From NCBI RefSeq assembly GCF_000018865.1, contig NC_010175.1, positions 4,588,001 to 4,652,000 of the forward strand: a stretch of 64,000 bases of DNA, in the 5' to 3' direction. The position numbers and the translations under genes are program-made. Positions 26,103-35,438 of this stretch are shown piece after piece. This stretch comes from Chloroflexus aurantiacus J-10-fl. Its GTDB lineage: Bacteria > Chloroflexota > Chloroflexia > Chloroflexales > Chloroflexaceae. Below the pieces are notes generated by a model. It ran no database searches. It saw nothing but the letters and a program-made list of their open reading frames with translations, and had not been told where the DNA came from. Position 1 is the stretch's first letter, and each line of letters begins with the position of its first letter.

Positions 26103-28139
26103 ATGCATCAAGATATTTCATTGTTGGCAAATCTGGCTATTGCATTGATGGTGGCCTTCGCCGGTGGCTTGCTGGCCCGCAGAATTGGCCTGCCGACTAT
26201 CGTCGGCTACCTGCTGGCCGGGATGGCGATTGGCCCGTTTACCCCTGGCTTTGTCGGTGATGTTGAAGACATCAGCCAGCTTGCCGAAATTGGCGTGATC
26301 TTTCTGATGTTTGGGGTTGGTCTCCATTTTTCTCTGAAAGATTTGTGGGCTGTGCGCCAGGTGGCATTGCCGGGCGCAATCTTGCAGATGACGATTGCCA
26401 CTGCGCTGGGGTTTGCGCTCAGCCAGGTGTGGGGATGGAACCCGTTGTCGGGTCTGATCCTTGGTCTCTCCATCTCGATTGCCAGTACGGTGGTGCTATT
26501 GCGGGGATTGATGGATAACGGCTTGTTGAGCACCAGTGCCGGACGGATCGCCGTCGGCTGGCTGGTGTTGGAAGACCTGGCAACGGTGTTGATCCTGGTG
26601 TTGTTGCCGATTATCTTTGGTGGTCAGGGAGAGCAATCATTCCTATCCGGCACCTTCTCGCTGCTAAAGGCCGCCCTGTTTGTGGTCGTGATGCTCTTCA
26701 TCGGCAGACGACTCTTGCCGAAGCTACTTGACATAATTGCGAGCACCCGATCCCGCGAGTTGTTCATTCTCGCCGCGGTTGCCATTGCTCTGGGGACAGC
26801 GTTTGGTGCCGCTGCGTTCTTCGATGTCTCGCTGGCCCTGGGGGCGTTTCTGGCCGGTGTAGTGCTGAGCGAGTCACAGTTTAGCCATCAAATTGGCGAC
26901 GATGTGCTTCCCTTCCGCGAGACATTTGCTGTGATCTTCTTCGTCTCGGTAGGAATGATCGTGAACCCGCTGTACCTGTGGGCAAACGCTGCACAGGTGC
27001 TGACCCTAACCGCCCTGATTGTGTTGGGCAAGGCATTTTTCACTCAGTTGCTCGGTTTTATGCTGCCGGCCAGTGGCCGCACGATGCTGATCGTCGCTGC
27101 CGGTCTCAGTCAGATCGGCGAGTTTTCCTTCATTCTGGGAAAGGCCGGGATGCGGCTTGGTTTGCTCTCGCAAGACCAGTACTCGCTGATACTCGCGGGC
27201 TCGCTGCTGTCGATAATGGTGAATCCGCTGATGTTTCGTTCTATCAAACCCATCGAACGACTCATGCAGCGACTGTCGCCGCGCCTCTGGGAGCGCTTCG
27301 ATAGCCATCCCCTCCAGCCCGCCGATCTGGCCCTCCCCAAAGAGGGGCACGTGGTAGTGGTTGGCTATGGGCGGGTTGGTCAACACATCGTTACCGTCCT
27401 TGAACGGCTGGGGATTCCGCGCCTGGTGGTTGAGATCGATTCGGGGCGGGCTGCCGAATTTAATGCCCGTGGTGTTCCCACGCTCTTCGGCGATGCTGCC
27501 AATTCCGACGTGCTAATCCATGCGGGTCTGGAACGAGCGCGGGCGCTGGTGGTGACCCTGCCCGACGAGACGGCAACCGAGATGGTGGTGGCAGCGGCGC
27601 GCAAGATCGCGCCGAATCTCCCGATCATTGCCCGTGCGGCGACAACGAAGGGGGTAGGCCGGCTGCTCAATCTCGGTGCGCACGATGTCATTCACCCCGA
27701 ACTGGAAGGCGGTCTGGAAGTTATGCGCCATACGCTGCTCTGTCTGGGGTACCCGGCCACTCAGGTGCAGGGCTATACCGATGCCGTGCGGCGTGACGAG
27801 TATGATACCTCGGTCTCCAGCCCTGCCGAGCACCAGGCGCTCGATCAAATGGTACGCGCTGCACGCGGGATCGAGATTGCCTGGCGGCTGGTTGGCGAAC
27901 GCAGTCCAATCGTCGGCCAATCGCTGGCCGAAGCGAATATTCGTGCCCGCACCGGCGCCTCGGTGATCGCGCTGATCCGCGATCAACAGCTCATTGCCAA
28001 CCCCAAGTCGAGTACCATCTTCCGCCCCGGTGATCTGCTCGGTCTGATCGGTGAGAGCGATCAGATCGCGGCTGCCGAGCAGTTACTGGCCGACACCCCG
28101 GCACCAGCACTGGCGCTGGCCGAGGAGCGTACCGTGTGA
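26103..28139 (+). CDS. CPA2-family Kef-type cation/proton antiporter with TrkA-N and TrkA-C
   Basis: A 678-residue protein. Residues 1-390 form the Na+/H+ exchanger domain with about 12-13 helices (RIGLPTIVGYLLAGMAIGP, DVSLALGAFLAGVVLSES). A TrkA-N Rossmann domain follows (VVVVGYGRVGQHIVTVLE, ~420-530), then a TrkA-C domain (~590-665, ARTGASVIALIR ... FRPGDLLGLIG). It likely exchanges K+ or Na+ for protons at the cytoplasmic membrane under NAD(H)-linked gating. GGAG precedes the ATG. It stands alone. Confidence 0.93.
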   Translation: MHQDISLLANLAIALMVAFAGGLLARRIGLPTIVGYLLAGMAIGPFTPGFVGDVEDISQLAEIGVIFLMFGVGLHFSLKDLWAVRQVALPGAILQMTIATALGFALSQVWGWNPLSGLILGLSISIASTVVLLRGLMDNGLLSTSAGRIAVGWLVLEDLATVLILVLLPIIFGGQGEQSFLSGTFSLLKAALFVVVMLFIGRRLLPKLLDIIASTRSRELFILAAVAIALGTAFGAAAFFDVSLALGAFLAGVVLSESQFSHQIGDDVLPFRETFAVIFFVSVGMIVNPLYLWANAAQVLTLTALIVLGKAFFTQLLGFMLPASGRTMLIVAAGLSQIGEFSFILGKAGMRLGLLSQDQYSLILAGSLLSIMVNPLMFRSIKPIERLMQRLSPRLWERFDSHPLQPADLALPKEGHVVVVGYGRVGQHIVTVLERLGIPRLVVEIDSGRAAEFNARGVPTLFGDAANSDVLIHAGLERARALVVTLPDETATEMVVAAARKIAPNLPIIARAATTKGVGRLLNLGAHDVIHPELEGGLEVMRHTLLCLGYPATQVQGYTDAVRRDEYDTSVSSPAEHQALDQMVRAARGIEIAWRLVGERSPIVGQSLAEANIRARTGASVIALIRDQQLIANPKSSTIFRPGDLLGLIGESDQIAAAEQLLADTPAPALALAEERTV

Positions 28140-28224
28140 GGGGGGCATATCCTGCGGGGGGAGTGGGGAATGGGGAGTAGGGAGAGGAGATGGGCATGCT
28201 CCGTATGGCTTCCGGTCACCGCGA

Positions 28225-28465
28225 TCCTGGCCCCCCTCCTAGCCCCCCGCTAGGGGGAGGAGCCGAGCGAGTGCCCCCCAGCGGGGGGAAGCGGCGCAGG
28301 TGTTCCCCCGCCCCCAGCGGGGGCGGGCTGGGGTGGGGGTGATCCTTCAGTGCCACCGGCCACCAACCCGACGGATGGCCCCGACACCCCGCCCCCAGCG
28401 GGGTGGGCTGGGGTGGGGGATATACACCCCTCTCCCGCGTGCTACGCGGGAGAGGGGCCGGGGGT
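28225..28465. repeat. GC-rich hairpin repeat cluster
   Basis: Several palindromes occur in succession: CCCCCCGCTAGGGGG, CCCCCCAGCGGGGGG, CCCCGCCCCCAGCGGGGGCG and CTCTCCCGCGTGCTACGCGG, the last continuing as 'gagagg'. They fill the convergent gap between the antiporter and the GH35 gene. Similar 'cccccagcgggggcggg' hairpins recur in the 51-kb array. They may stop transcription from both sides. Confidence 0.75.
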
Positions 28466-28471
28466 GAGGGC

Positions 28472-31165
28472 TTACCCCTCATACACCAGCTCAAGCGCAC
28501 CGCTCCGCGCCTGTTCGACGAAGAGCAGCAATTCGTTCTGGGCCGTCAGCCATGACACCGGCAGTTTATACTCCTCTTGTGGCCCAATCTGCCAGAAACG
28601 CCCGCAATTCTGGCCGTTGAGCCAGATTTGGCCTTTGTCGAGCGTGCCGGGGCGCACCGCCAGTCGGCGCAGGTTCGTCGGCAGGTCACTGCGCGCAAAC
28701 ACAGCCTGTACAAAAGCGGGGCCGGTTGGCGGCGCCGGTTGATCGCTCACCGTCACACCGGCCCGGAAACTCCAGCGCGCCGGTAGGGGCCGCTCAGCGT
28801 CGTAGCTGATAAGGGTCGCTCGCCACGGCGCACCGGCGTAGTTGAGAATCTGCAAGGCCAGCGTGTTGATCCCTGGTCTAAGCAGGTCGGTGATGTCGGT
28901 GGCGATGAAGCCACCGCTGCGGTGGCGACTGAAACGCTCGACGGCAATGCCGTTGACGAAGAATGCACCCGAATTGCGGTCGCCGGTGATGTGGACGCGG
29001 TAGCGTCTGCCGGCAACAACTTCGATGGTGCGAATCAGCCAGACCATCGGCCCCGCCCAGGCAAAGCGACCGAGATGTACGTTGACTGCATCGGGGCGGG
29101 CCGCCCATGGCTTGACGTTGGCAACGGCTTCACCGGCGAACTGCACCTCTTGCCAGTAGGCCGCCCAACCGTCCGAGATGTCGGCCTGAGCGCCATCAAG
29201 GTACAGGGGCGCCAGTAATCCTTTTCGTTCCCCCAGATTCAAGCCGTAATTGAAACGGCCCAGATTATCGACCAGCAGCCGCAGATCGTGCCGACCGGCA
29301 GGCAGGCTGAGGGGCAGCGTGTAGCGTGGCCCATGCGGATGCACACCGAGGACGCCGATAAATTCGCCGTTGAGCAACACAAGGGCGCGGTCGTTGAGTT
29401 CGGGTACAGCCAGGACGGTATCTAACGGCGCGGTCAAGTCTACTTCCGCTCGATACCAGCCGTAGCCATACGGGCAGCCGATCTGTTCGAGAGGGGCAGG
29501 GCCGGGAATCGGCTGCCAGTCGGTGTCGGCAGTCGCTTCCAGCACTGCAAAGGCGCGGGTAGGCAACATCGTGCGTTGAACCGGCGCGGCTGCCGGCAAC
29601 GGTTGACTACCGTAGCGTTCGGCCAGGCGTTGTGGCAGCAACTCGATCAACAAAGCGTGATCTTCCCAGGCCACTTCAATCCGGCGTCCGTCAGCCGTAA
29701 TCCAGTACTCGATCTGGAGCGTCTGATCGCGTAAACGCACTCTGGCCGTCAGTCCGGCATCATCGGCGTGAATGCCAACCGGTGGACTGGGAAGCTGCAA
29801 GGTCAGGTTGCCCTGCTCACCCTCGTGGCCGTAGATAACCAGCGTGCCCTGATCGGGCCAGTAACCGAGGATGCGCCCGGTATGGCCGGTGATGGTAATC
29901 CCGCTCTCACCCAACGGCAGATTGGCAAAGATAGGCCGGATACTCGTTGGCTCAACTTCAACACTCAGGTGTTCGCCATCGGGCAGAAAGACCTCGTAAC
30001 TGGTCGCTTCCAGACCGGGATTCATCAGGAAGGTGGCACAGAACTGTTGCCACGCGGGTGGCGCCGAAGGGCCGGCGCGCACGGTACGGTACGGCTGGGC
30101 ACCGCCCTCACTCCTTCCGGCAACAGCCATCGGCGCTATCACCGTCATCCCGCCGGGAATCGCATCGGCCAGCACTGCCGAAAGCTCGGCCCCGAAACAG
30201 CTTAGGAAGAGATGATGACGGCGGGCAACCAGCGCCTTTGCGGTCAGCCGACCATACTCATCCACCGGAGCGTCATAGTCGTAGCTGGTCGTCATATGGA
30301 TCAGGTCACCGCCGACGGTACGCCCACCCCAGAAACCGAAATTGGTGCCGCCGGCCCACATCCAGTGACTGAAACCGGCACATCCCACGGCGGTAAGCTG
30401 GTGGAGAGTCATGTCGAGTTTGGCCGCAGTCTTACGGGTCTGGCGATGGCCGCCCCAATTGTCGAACCAGCCACTCCACAACTCCGACACGATCAGCGGA
30501 TTATCGGGCCAAAGCTGGCGGGTTTGCACCAGCTTCTCAGCAATCCCACTCCAGCCATTGCGAAACTCTGGATAGCCGGGCATTGCCCCCACACAGGTGT
30601 ACTGGGGAACGACGATACCGCGCTCCAGGGCGGCCTGAGCCAGTGTCTGTTGATGCGTATCGGCTCCGTACACCCCCGACGCCCAGTGCTCATTCTCGAT
30701 CTGGCAGAGAATAATCGGGCCGCCGTGCGGATACTGGCGCGGCACCAGGATCGGCATCAGCGTATCGAACCAGCGCAACACCGCATCGCGGAACGCCGGA
30801 TCATCGCTGCGCAAACGCATATCACCGCTGGCCGTCAACCAGGCCGGCAAACCACCATTCTCCCATTCGGCGCAGATGTATGGGCCGGGGCGCACAATCG
30901 CTTTCAGGCCCAATTCGTGACACAAATCGAGAAACGCCCCCAAATCGGCTTCCTCGCTAAAATCGAACTCACCGGGTTGTGGTTCGTGCCGGTTCCATGG
31001 GATCACCGTATCAATGGTATTGAGACCGGCCCAGCGCGCCTGTTCGAGCAGCGGTCGCCACTCGGCCCGCGGCCAGCGAAAGTAGTGGACACAACCGGAG
31101 AGCAGATAAAAGGGTTTTCCATCAAGCTCGATGCCGTTACGATGAACGCGAACGGAGTGCTGCAT
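28472..31165 (-). CDS. Glycoside hydrolase family 35 beta-galactosidase
   Basis: About 897 residues. The catalytic TIM barrel is N-terminal (DGKPFYLLSGCVHYFRWP, residues ~12-30). The acid/base Glu159 lies in QIENEHW and the nucleophile Glu228 in VSELWSGWFDNWGGH, both as in GH35. C-terminal jelly-roll domains follow, including GWYRAEVDL and GQIWLNGQNCGRFWQIGPQ. No signal peptide, so it acts in the cytoplasm on imported galactosides. I start at 31165 (MQHSVRVHRNG) because GAGGT precedes it; the frame is open further upstream but that reads antisense into the GH31 gene. It is 40 bp downstream of the GH31 gene on the same strand. Confidence 0.9.
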   Translation of the reverse strand: MQHSVRVHRNGIELDGKPFYLLSGCVHYFRWPRAEWRPLLEQARWAGLNTIDTVIPWNRHEPQPGEFDFSEEADLGAFLDLCHELGLKAIVRPGPYICAEWENGGLPAWLTASGDMRLRSDDPAFRDAVLRWFDTLMPILVPRQYPHGGPIILCQIENEHWASGVYGADTHQQTLAQAALERGIVVPQYTCVGAMPGYPEFRNGWSGIAEKLVQTRQLWPDNPLIVSELWSGWFDNWGGHRQTRKTAAKLDMTLHQLTAVGCAGFSHWMWAGGTNFGFWGGRTVGGDLIHMTTSYDYDAPVDEYGRLTAKALVARRHHLFLSCFGAELSAVLADAIPGGMTVIAPMAVAGRSEGGAQPYRTVRAGPSAPPAWQQFCATFLMNPGLEATSYEVFLPDGEHLSVEVEPTSIRPIFANLPLGESGITITGHTGRILGYWPDQGTLVIYGHEGEQGNLTLQLPSPPVGIHADDAGLTARVRLRDQTLQIEYWITADGRRIEVAWEDHALLIELLPQRLAERYGSQPLPAAAPVQRTMLPTRAFAVLEATADTDWQPIPGPAPLEQIGCPYGYGWYRAEVDLTAPLDTVLAVPELNDRALVLLNGEFIGVLGVHPHGPRYTLPLSLPAGRHDLRLLVDNLGRFNYGLNLGERKGLLAPLYLDGAQADISDGWAAYWQEVQFAGEAVANVKPWAARPDAVNVHLGRFAWAGPMVWLIRTIEVVAGRRYRVHITGDRNSGAFFVNGIAVERFSRHRSGGFIATDITDLLRPGINTLALQILNYAGAPWRATLISYDAERPLPARWSFRAGVTVSDQPAPPTGPAFVQAVFARSDLPTNLRRLAVRPGTLDKGQIWLNGQNCGRFWQIGPQEEYKLPVSWLTAQNELLLFVEQARSGALELVYEG

Positions 31166-31205
31166 ATACACCTCACAGCTCTGTTGTTTTATGGGATTGA
31201 CCGGT

Positions 31206-33116
31206 TCATTGGCCCGACCGTTCATCCTGTCGCTCGAAGAGCGGCATCTGCTCAAGCGGCGCCGGTACATCGGTGAGAGCGACTGGCCCTTGATGAATCG
31301 CACCACTCCAGTAGTCACGCCAGACGCCTGCCGGCAGGTAGACATCGCGCCGGCGCTGACCAGGGCGGACAACCGGTGCCACCAGATAGCGAGCACCGAG
31401 CAGGAACTGATCATCGCAATGCAATGCCTGCGTATCCGTTGGCGCGTACCAGAAGAGGGGGCGCACAAGTGGTGTGCCGTCGCGCAGATTCTCTTCGATC
31501 AGCGTTGCCAGATACGGCGTCAGATCAACGTGGAGCTGCGCATACTGGCGGCAAATAGCGTCAACCTCGGCGCCGTACTGCCACGGATGAACGCTGAATT
31601 GCATCGTTGGCAACAACGCACAGAGTTGCGTCCAGCGCACCATCAGCTCGCCATCCGGCACCTCATCCTGATACGCATTCCCGCCGATCATATCCGGCAG
31701 CACAAACGGATAACCACACAGACTGAGCGTCAGCGCCTGTGTTAGCACACTGTGCAGACCATTATCAATCCCCCAGCGACTCCACTTATCCCACTCGCGG
31801 TAGAGAATGCCACGCCGCTGACCGCGCCAACCGACGCGCACCTCGGTATAGGCAAAGTGATCGGCCACAAATTCGGTGTAGCGGTCGGCATAGCGACGGC
31901 GCGGCTCGCGCGCGTAACAGATGGCATCGGGCGGGATAAAATTGGCTTCACCGGCATCAAACTTAAACCCATCGACCCCGGTCTCTGCCTGAAGAGCACG
32001 TAGTTCACTGAGCCACCACGCCACCGCTTCAGGATTGGTCATATCGAGCACACCGCCGTAGCCCTGCCACCACCGCACCAGATAAGGTGCATTATCGGCG
32101 GGATGACGGATCAAATAGCCGCGCCGTGCCGCGACCGCAAAGGCTGGGTCAGCCGGATCGAAAAACGTTGGTGTCCAGAGCGTCACCTTAAAACCGGCTG
32201 CGTGCAGCTCATCCACCATCGCCCGCGGATCGGGGAACTTCCGCGGATCGAACACATACGCCCCATAGCCCCGTTGCCAGCGATCATCAATCTCCAGCAC
32301 CGAGTAGGGATAACCACGGGCAACGATCTGAGCTGCAAAATCGGACACATCCCGTTGCGTGACCGGCATCTTATAATGTGCCCAGGTCGTCCAGATCGGG
32401 CGGCTAAACAACTCCAGCGGTGGCGCAGCGGACGGTCGGCCCAACAGTGGCAGTGCCGTGTAAAACGCAGCCGGCGCATTGGCTGCCAGGATCACCTGGG
32501 CAACCAGGGCCGGGCCAGGCGCGGCATAGCGTTCATCGAAGCCGAGCGTAGGCGGCGGTGGTGCCTCGCGCGCAGTGATACGTAACAACCCATCACCGTC
32601 GCGGTTCATCGTCACTGCCAGCTCTCCATCACCCTCTTCCAGCCAAATCGCAGCCCCGGCAGCATTTACCCAAAAGGGAGTCGCGATATTCAGCGTACCG
32701 TCACGACCATGGTCAATTGGCTCGAACGGATCGGAGATCACCACACCACGGTCGAGCGGCCAATGCTGAAACACGCGCTCACCCATACCGTACCAGGGGC
32801 GTCCTGGTTCAAGCTGCCATTCAACCCGCAGTGCCGGCAGATGGGGCGGGCCAGACCAGCTCAAGCGAAAGCCGATGGGAGTCGTCTCAATTGTCAGGCG
32901 CAGTATCACCTCTGGGCGCGTGGTCGCGTAGTGAAGACGAGCCTGATGGTCGGTAACATCAGCACTTACAACGCCGGTAGTCGGTATATCCGTACCGTAG
33001 GCATACGCCGTCGCCCCTCGACAGCACAAGACCGTGCGGCCTTCGTGAGTAAAAACGATCTGACCGTGACCATCGAACGTGGCGGTACCGGCTGGGCTGT
33101 GAATGACATGTTGCAT
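31206..33116 (-). CDS. Glycoside hydrolase family 31 (alpha-glycosidase)
   Basis: A 636-residue GH31 enzyme. An N-terminal beta-sandwich precedes the barrel; the nucleophile Asp387 sits in GVDGFKFDAGEANF and YPYSVLEIDDRWQ marks the barrel start. The sequence DGFKFDAGE is closer to the alpha-galactosidase-type GH31 branch (for example MYORG-like) than to classic alpha-glucosidases, so the sugar specificity is open. No signal peptide. It is first in a two-gene operon with GH35, which suggests joint breakdown of galactose-containing oligosaccharides. GGAG lies upstream of the ATG. Confidence 0.88.
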   Translation of the reverse strand: MQHVIHSPAGTATFDGHGQIVFTHEGRTVLCCRGATAYAYGTDIPTTGVVSADVTDHQARLHYATTRPEVILRLTIETTPIGFRLSWSGPPHLPALRVEWQLEPGRPWYGMGERVFQHWPLDRGVVISDPFEPIDHGRDGTLNIATPFWVNAAGAAIWLEEGDGELAVTMNRDGDGLLRITAREAPPPPTLGFDERYAAPGPALVAQVILAANAPAAFYTALPLLGRPSAAPPLELFSRPIWTTWAHYKMPVTQRDVSDFAAQIVARGYPYSVLEIDDRWQRGYGAYVFDPRKFPDPRAMVDELHAAGFKVTLWTPTFFDPADPAFAVAARRGYLIRHPADNAPYLVRWWQGYGGVLDMTNPEAVAWWLSELRALQAETGVDGFKFDAGEANFIPPDAICYAREPRRRYADRYTEFVADHFAYTEVRVGWRGQRRGILYREWDKWSRWGIDNGLHSVLTQALTLSLCGYPFVLPDMIGGNAYQDEVPDGELMVRWTQLCALLPTMQFSVHPWQYGAEVDAICRQYAQLHVDLTPYLATLIEENLRDGTPLVRPLFWYAPTDTQALHCDDQFLLGARYLVAPVVRPGQRRRDVYLPAGVWRDYWSGAIHQGPVALTDVPAPLEQMPLFERQDERSGQ

Positions 33117-33207
33117 GACCGTATCTCCATATCACTTCAGTACACGCACTGATGATACCAGATAGCGGCAAGTATGGGGCAAACTCCGAAGAGCGCTGGG
33201 GTGGTTG

Positions 33208-33232
33208 CACCACAGAGGCACAGAGAGCACAA
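33208..33232. repeat. CACAGAG-type dispersed repeat
   Basis: TTGCACCACAGAGGCACAGA followed by 'gagcac' lies just upstream of the 274-bp array. Related sequences occur at 34243-34280, 45140-45175, 47180-47380 and 52262-52296. Confidence 0.7.
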
Positions 33233-33250
33233 GGTGAGGGGGTACTTCTT

Positions 33251-34215
33251 TCCCGCGCATCCTGCACGTGTCGCAGCGTTTGGCGTGCGCCAGCCGTGCT
33301 TACGATCCGGTGCGTGGCAGGCCGTTACCCATCCTGGTAACGGGGATGCCGGATGTGTTCGTGACGATCATCGAGTCGGTCAGGTATGAATGAGCTGCCT
33401 GCGCGTAGACGTTTGATTGTACCAGATTCGTGCCTGCGCACTATCCAACGACCACTTACCAGCTCCTGGCCCGGCGGCAGTATGCTGCTCCAGCCGCGCC
33501 AGCACGTGCGGGATGGATTGCCTTTCCCGCGCATCCTGCACGTGTCGCGGCGTTTGGCGTGCGCCAGCCGTGCTTACGATCCAATGCGTGGCAGGCCGTT
33601 ACCCATCCTGGTAACGGGGATGCCGGATGTGTTCGTGACGATCATCGAGTCGGTCAGGTATGAATGAGCTGCCTGCGCGTAGACGTTTGATTGTACCAGA
33701 TTCGTGCCTGCGCACTATCCAACGACCACTTACCGGCTCCTGGCCCGGCGGCAGTATGCTGCTCCAGCCGCGCCAGCACGTGCGGGATGGATTCCCTTTC
33801 CCGCGCATCCTGCACGTGTCGCGGCGTTTGGCGTGCGCCAGCCGTGCTTACGATCCGGTGCGTGGCAGGCCGTTACCCATCCTGGTAACGGGGATGCCGG
33901 ATGTGTTCGTGACGATCATCGAGTCGGTCAGGTATGAATGAGCTGCCTGCGCGTAGACGTTTGATTGTACCAGATTCGTGCCTGCGCACTATCCAACGAC
34001 CACTTACCGGCTCCTGGCCCGGCGGCAGTATGCTGCTCCAGCCGCGCCAGCACGTGCGGGATGGATTGCCTTTCCCGCGCATCCTGCACGTGTCGCGGCG
34101 TTTGGCGTGCAGCAGCCATGCTGCCGCAGCAGCCGTGCTTGGTGTCTGGCGAGTATCACGTCGTTCACCCTGCCGGTCACGGCAATACTGTTTGTTCTCG
34201 TCACGATCATGAGAT
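33251..34215. repeat. 274-bp tandem repeat array (three full copies plus a partial fourth)
   Basis: The sequence beginning TCCCGCGCATCCTGCACGTG occurs at 33251, 33525, 33799 and 34073, an exact 274-base period. Copies one to three differ at only a few positions. The fourth diverges after about 60 bases and contains an extra hairpin (GCAGCAGCCATGCTGCCGCA region, 34110-34130). Each copy opens antiparallel frames of 60-100 codons, but 274 is not a multiple of three and no frame has a ribosome binding site. I treat the array as non-coding. Single diverged copies lie at 40.8, 43.8 (inverted), 47.5 and 58.0 kb. Confidence 0.93.
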
Positions 34216-34285
34216 GATTAACGAGATAACTTCTACCGCCACATCCTCTGTTGTGTCCTCCGTGTCTCTGTGGTGAACTCATCCC

Positions 34286-34314
34286 TTGACATCAACACAT
34301 CCGCGTGCTATACT
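34286..34314 (+). promoter_or_regulatory. Consensus sigma-70 promoter of the LacI-type regulator
   Basis: -35 TTGACA (34286-34291), 17-base spacer, -10 TATACT (34309-34314). The predicted start site falls at about 34320, inside the operator pair. One of the best promoters in the window. Confidence 0.85.
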
Positions 34315-34318
34315 CCAC

Positions 34319-34346
34319 TTAATCGATTAACCGCTTAATCGTTTAA
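34319..34346 (+). promoter_or_regulatory. Tandem operator pair for the LacI-type regulator
   Basis: The perfect 12-bp palindrome TTAATCGATTAA (34319-34330) is followed, at a 16-base period, by the near copy TTAATCGTTTAA (34335-34346). Central CG dyads and this symmetry are typical LacI/GalR-family operators. They sit on the transcription start, which implies autorepression. I saw no match upstream of the GH31 or ATPase genes. Confidence 0.75.
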
Positions 34347-34364
34347 CTAACGAGCGAGAAGACC

Positions 34365-35384
34365 GTGGCTACGATCAAAGATGTTGCGCGCCGGGCACAG
34401 GTATCAACCGCAACCGTCTCCTATGTCCTCAACGGGACCGGTGTGATCAGTGAACCAACCCGGGCGCGCGTCTTGGCTGCGGTCGCCGAGCTGGGGTATC
34501 AGCCCAACCACAGCGCGCGTGCCCTGCGCACCCGCTCGCACACCATCGGCATTGTCGCTCCCGGCATTGCCGGTCGTCTGGCCGACCCGGCGACCGCCGA
34601 ACTCCTGGCCGGTTTGAGCGAGGCAGCTACCACCGCCGGTTATTGCCTGTTGATCGCATCCCCCACTCCTGCCGAATCCGAAGACGAACTGGCGTTGCGG
34701 CTGGCCCGTAGTGGTCGGGTTGATGGTCTGGTCATCTTCGATCTCCGTCGCAACGACGAGCGACCGGCGCGTCTGGCGGCTGCCGGCGTTCCCACCATTG
34801 CCATCGGCGCGCCGACCCCCGGTCTTTCCTGCCCGGTTGCCGGTTTTGATCTCCGTGCCGGCGCTGAACAGGCCGTCAATCACCTGGCGCGGCTCGGTCA
34901 TCGTCGCATTGCCCTCATCACTGCCGCCTCTGATCTCAGTGTGAGCGAACATTTCTACACTGGCTATCGGGCAGCACTCCATGCCCATGGCCTCCGCCGT
35001 GAAGCGGCGCTGGTGATCGAAGCCGGAAGCAGTGAAGACGATGGCGTCAATGCGATGCAGGAGCTGCTGGCAATGCGGACACCACCGACAGCAGTGCTGG
35101 CGGCGTCTGATACGCTCGCCTTTGGAGCCATGCACGCCATCCGCGATGCCGGTTTGACGGTGGGGAAGGATGTTTCGGTTGTTGGTTGTGATGATTTACC
35201 CCTGGCCGCCCACACCTATCCGCCGCTTACCACGCTCCACGCTCCACATCGCGAGCTTGGTACGGTGCTTGCCCGGCATCTGATCGGGCTGGTTGAACGG
35301 CGCAACGTGCCGGATGTAACCCTCCTGCCGTTACGCCTGATCGTTCGTCACTCCACCGCTGCGCCGGTGCGTGCAGCCGGTTGA
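34365..35384 (+). CDS. LacI family transcriptional regulator
   Basis: A 339-residue regulator. Residues 1-50 form the helix-turn-helix and hinge (TIKDVARRAQVSTATVSYVLNG, ARVLAAVAELGYQPNHSARALR); residues 60-335 form the periplasmic-binding-protein-like sugar domain (HRRIALITAASD, VGCDDLPLAAHTYPPLTTL). The GTG start at 34365 is fixed by the conserved HTH. It probably senses a sugar and controls the neighbouring sugar genes and, through the operators at 34319-34346, itself. The ATPase gene follows 55 bp downstream. Confidence 0.93.
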   Translation: MATIKDVARRAQVSTATVSYVLNGTGVISEPTRARVLAAVAELGYQPNHSARALRTRSHTIGIVAPGIAGRLADPATAELLAGLSEAATTAGYCLLIASPTPAESEDELALRLARSGRVDGLVIFDLRRNDERPARLAAAGVPTIAIGAPTPGLSCPVAGFDLRAGAEQAVNHLARLGHRRIALITAASDLSVSEHFYTGYRAALHAHGLRREAALVIEAGSSEDDGVNAMQELLAMRTPPTAVLAASDTLAFGAMHAIRDAGLTVGKDVSVVGCDDLPLAAHTYPPLTTLHAPHRELGTVLARHLIGLVERRNVPDVTLLPLRLIVRHSTAAPVRAAG

Positions 35385-35438
35385 GGAATATATCGGTTCT
35401 TGTGGCGAGGCGTCTCGCCTCACAAAAGGAGTCAGGAA

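Noticed and set aside
31166-31468. Upstream extension of the GH35 frame
   Set aside because: The extra ~100 codons overlap the end of the GH31 gene in another frame and lack family similarity; a good ribosome binding site supports 31165.
33251-34215. CRISPR array
   Set aside because: Repeats are 274 bp and directly abutting, with no spacers; the 7/14-bp and 190-bp arrays likewise have no spacer structure. No cas genes were seen.
33251-34276. Several 60-100 codon frames on both strands of the 274-bp array
   Set aside because: They recur only because the DNA repeats, shift frame each period (274 is not divisible by 3) and lack ribosome binding sites.
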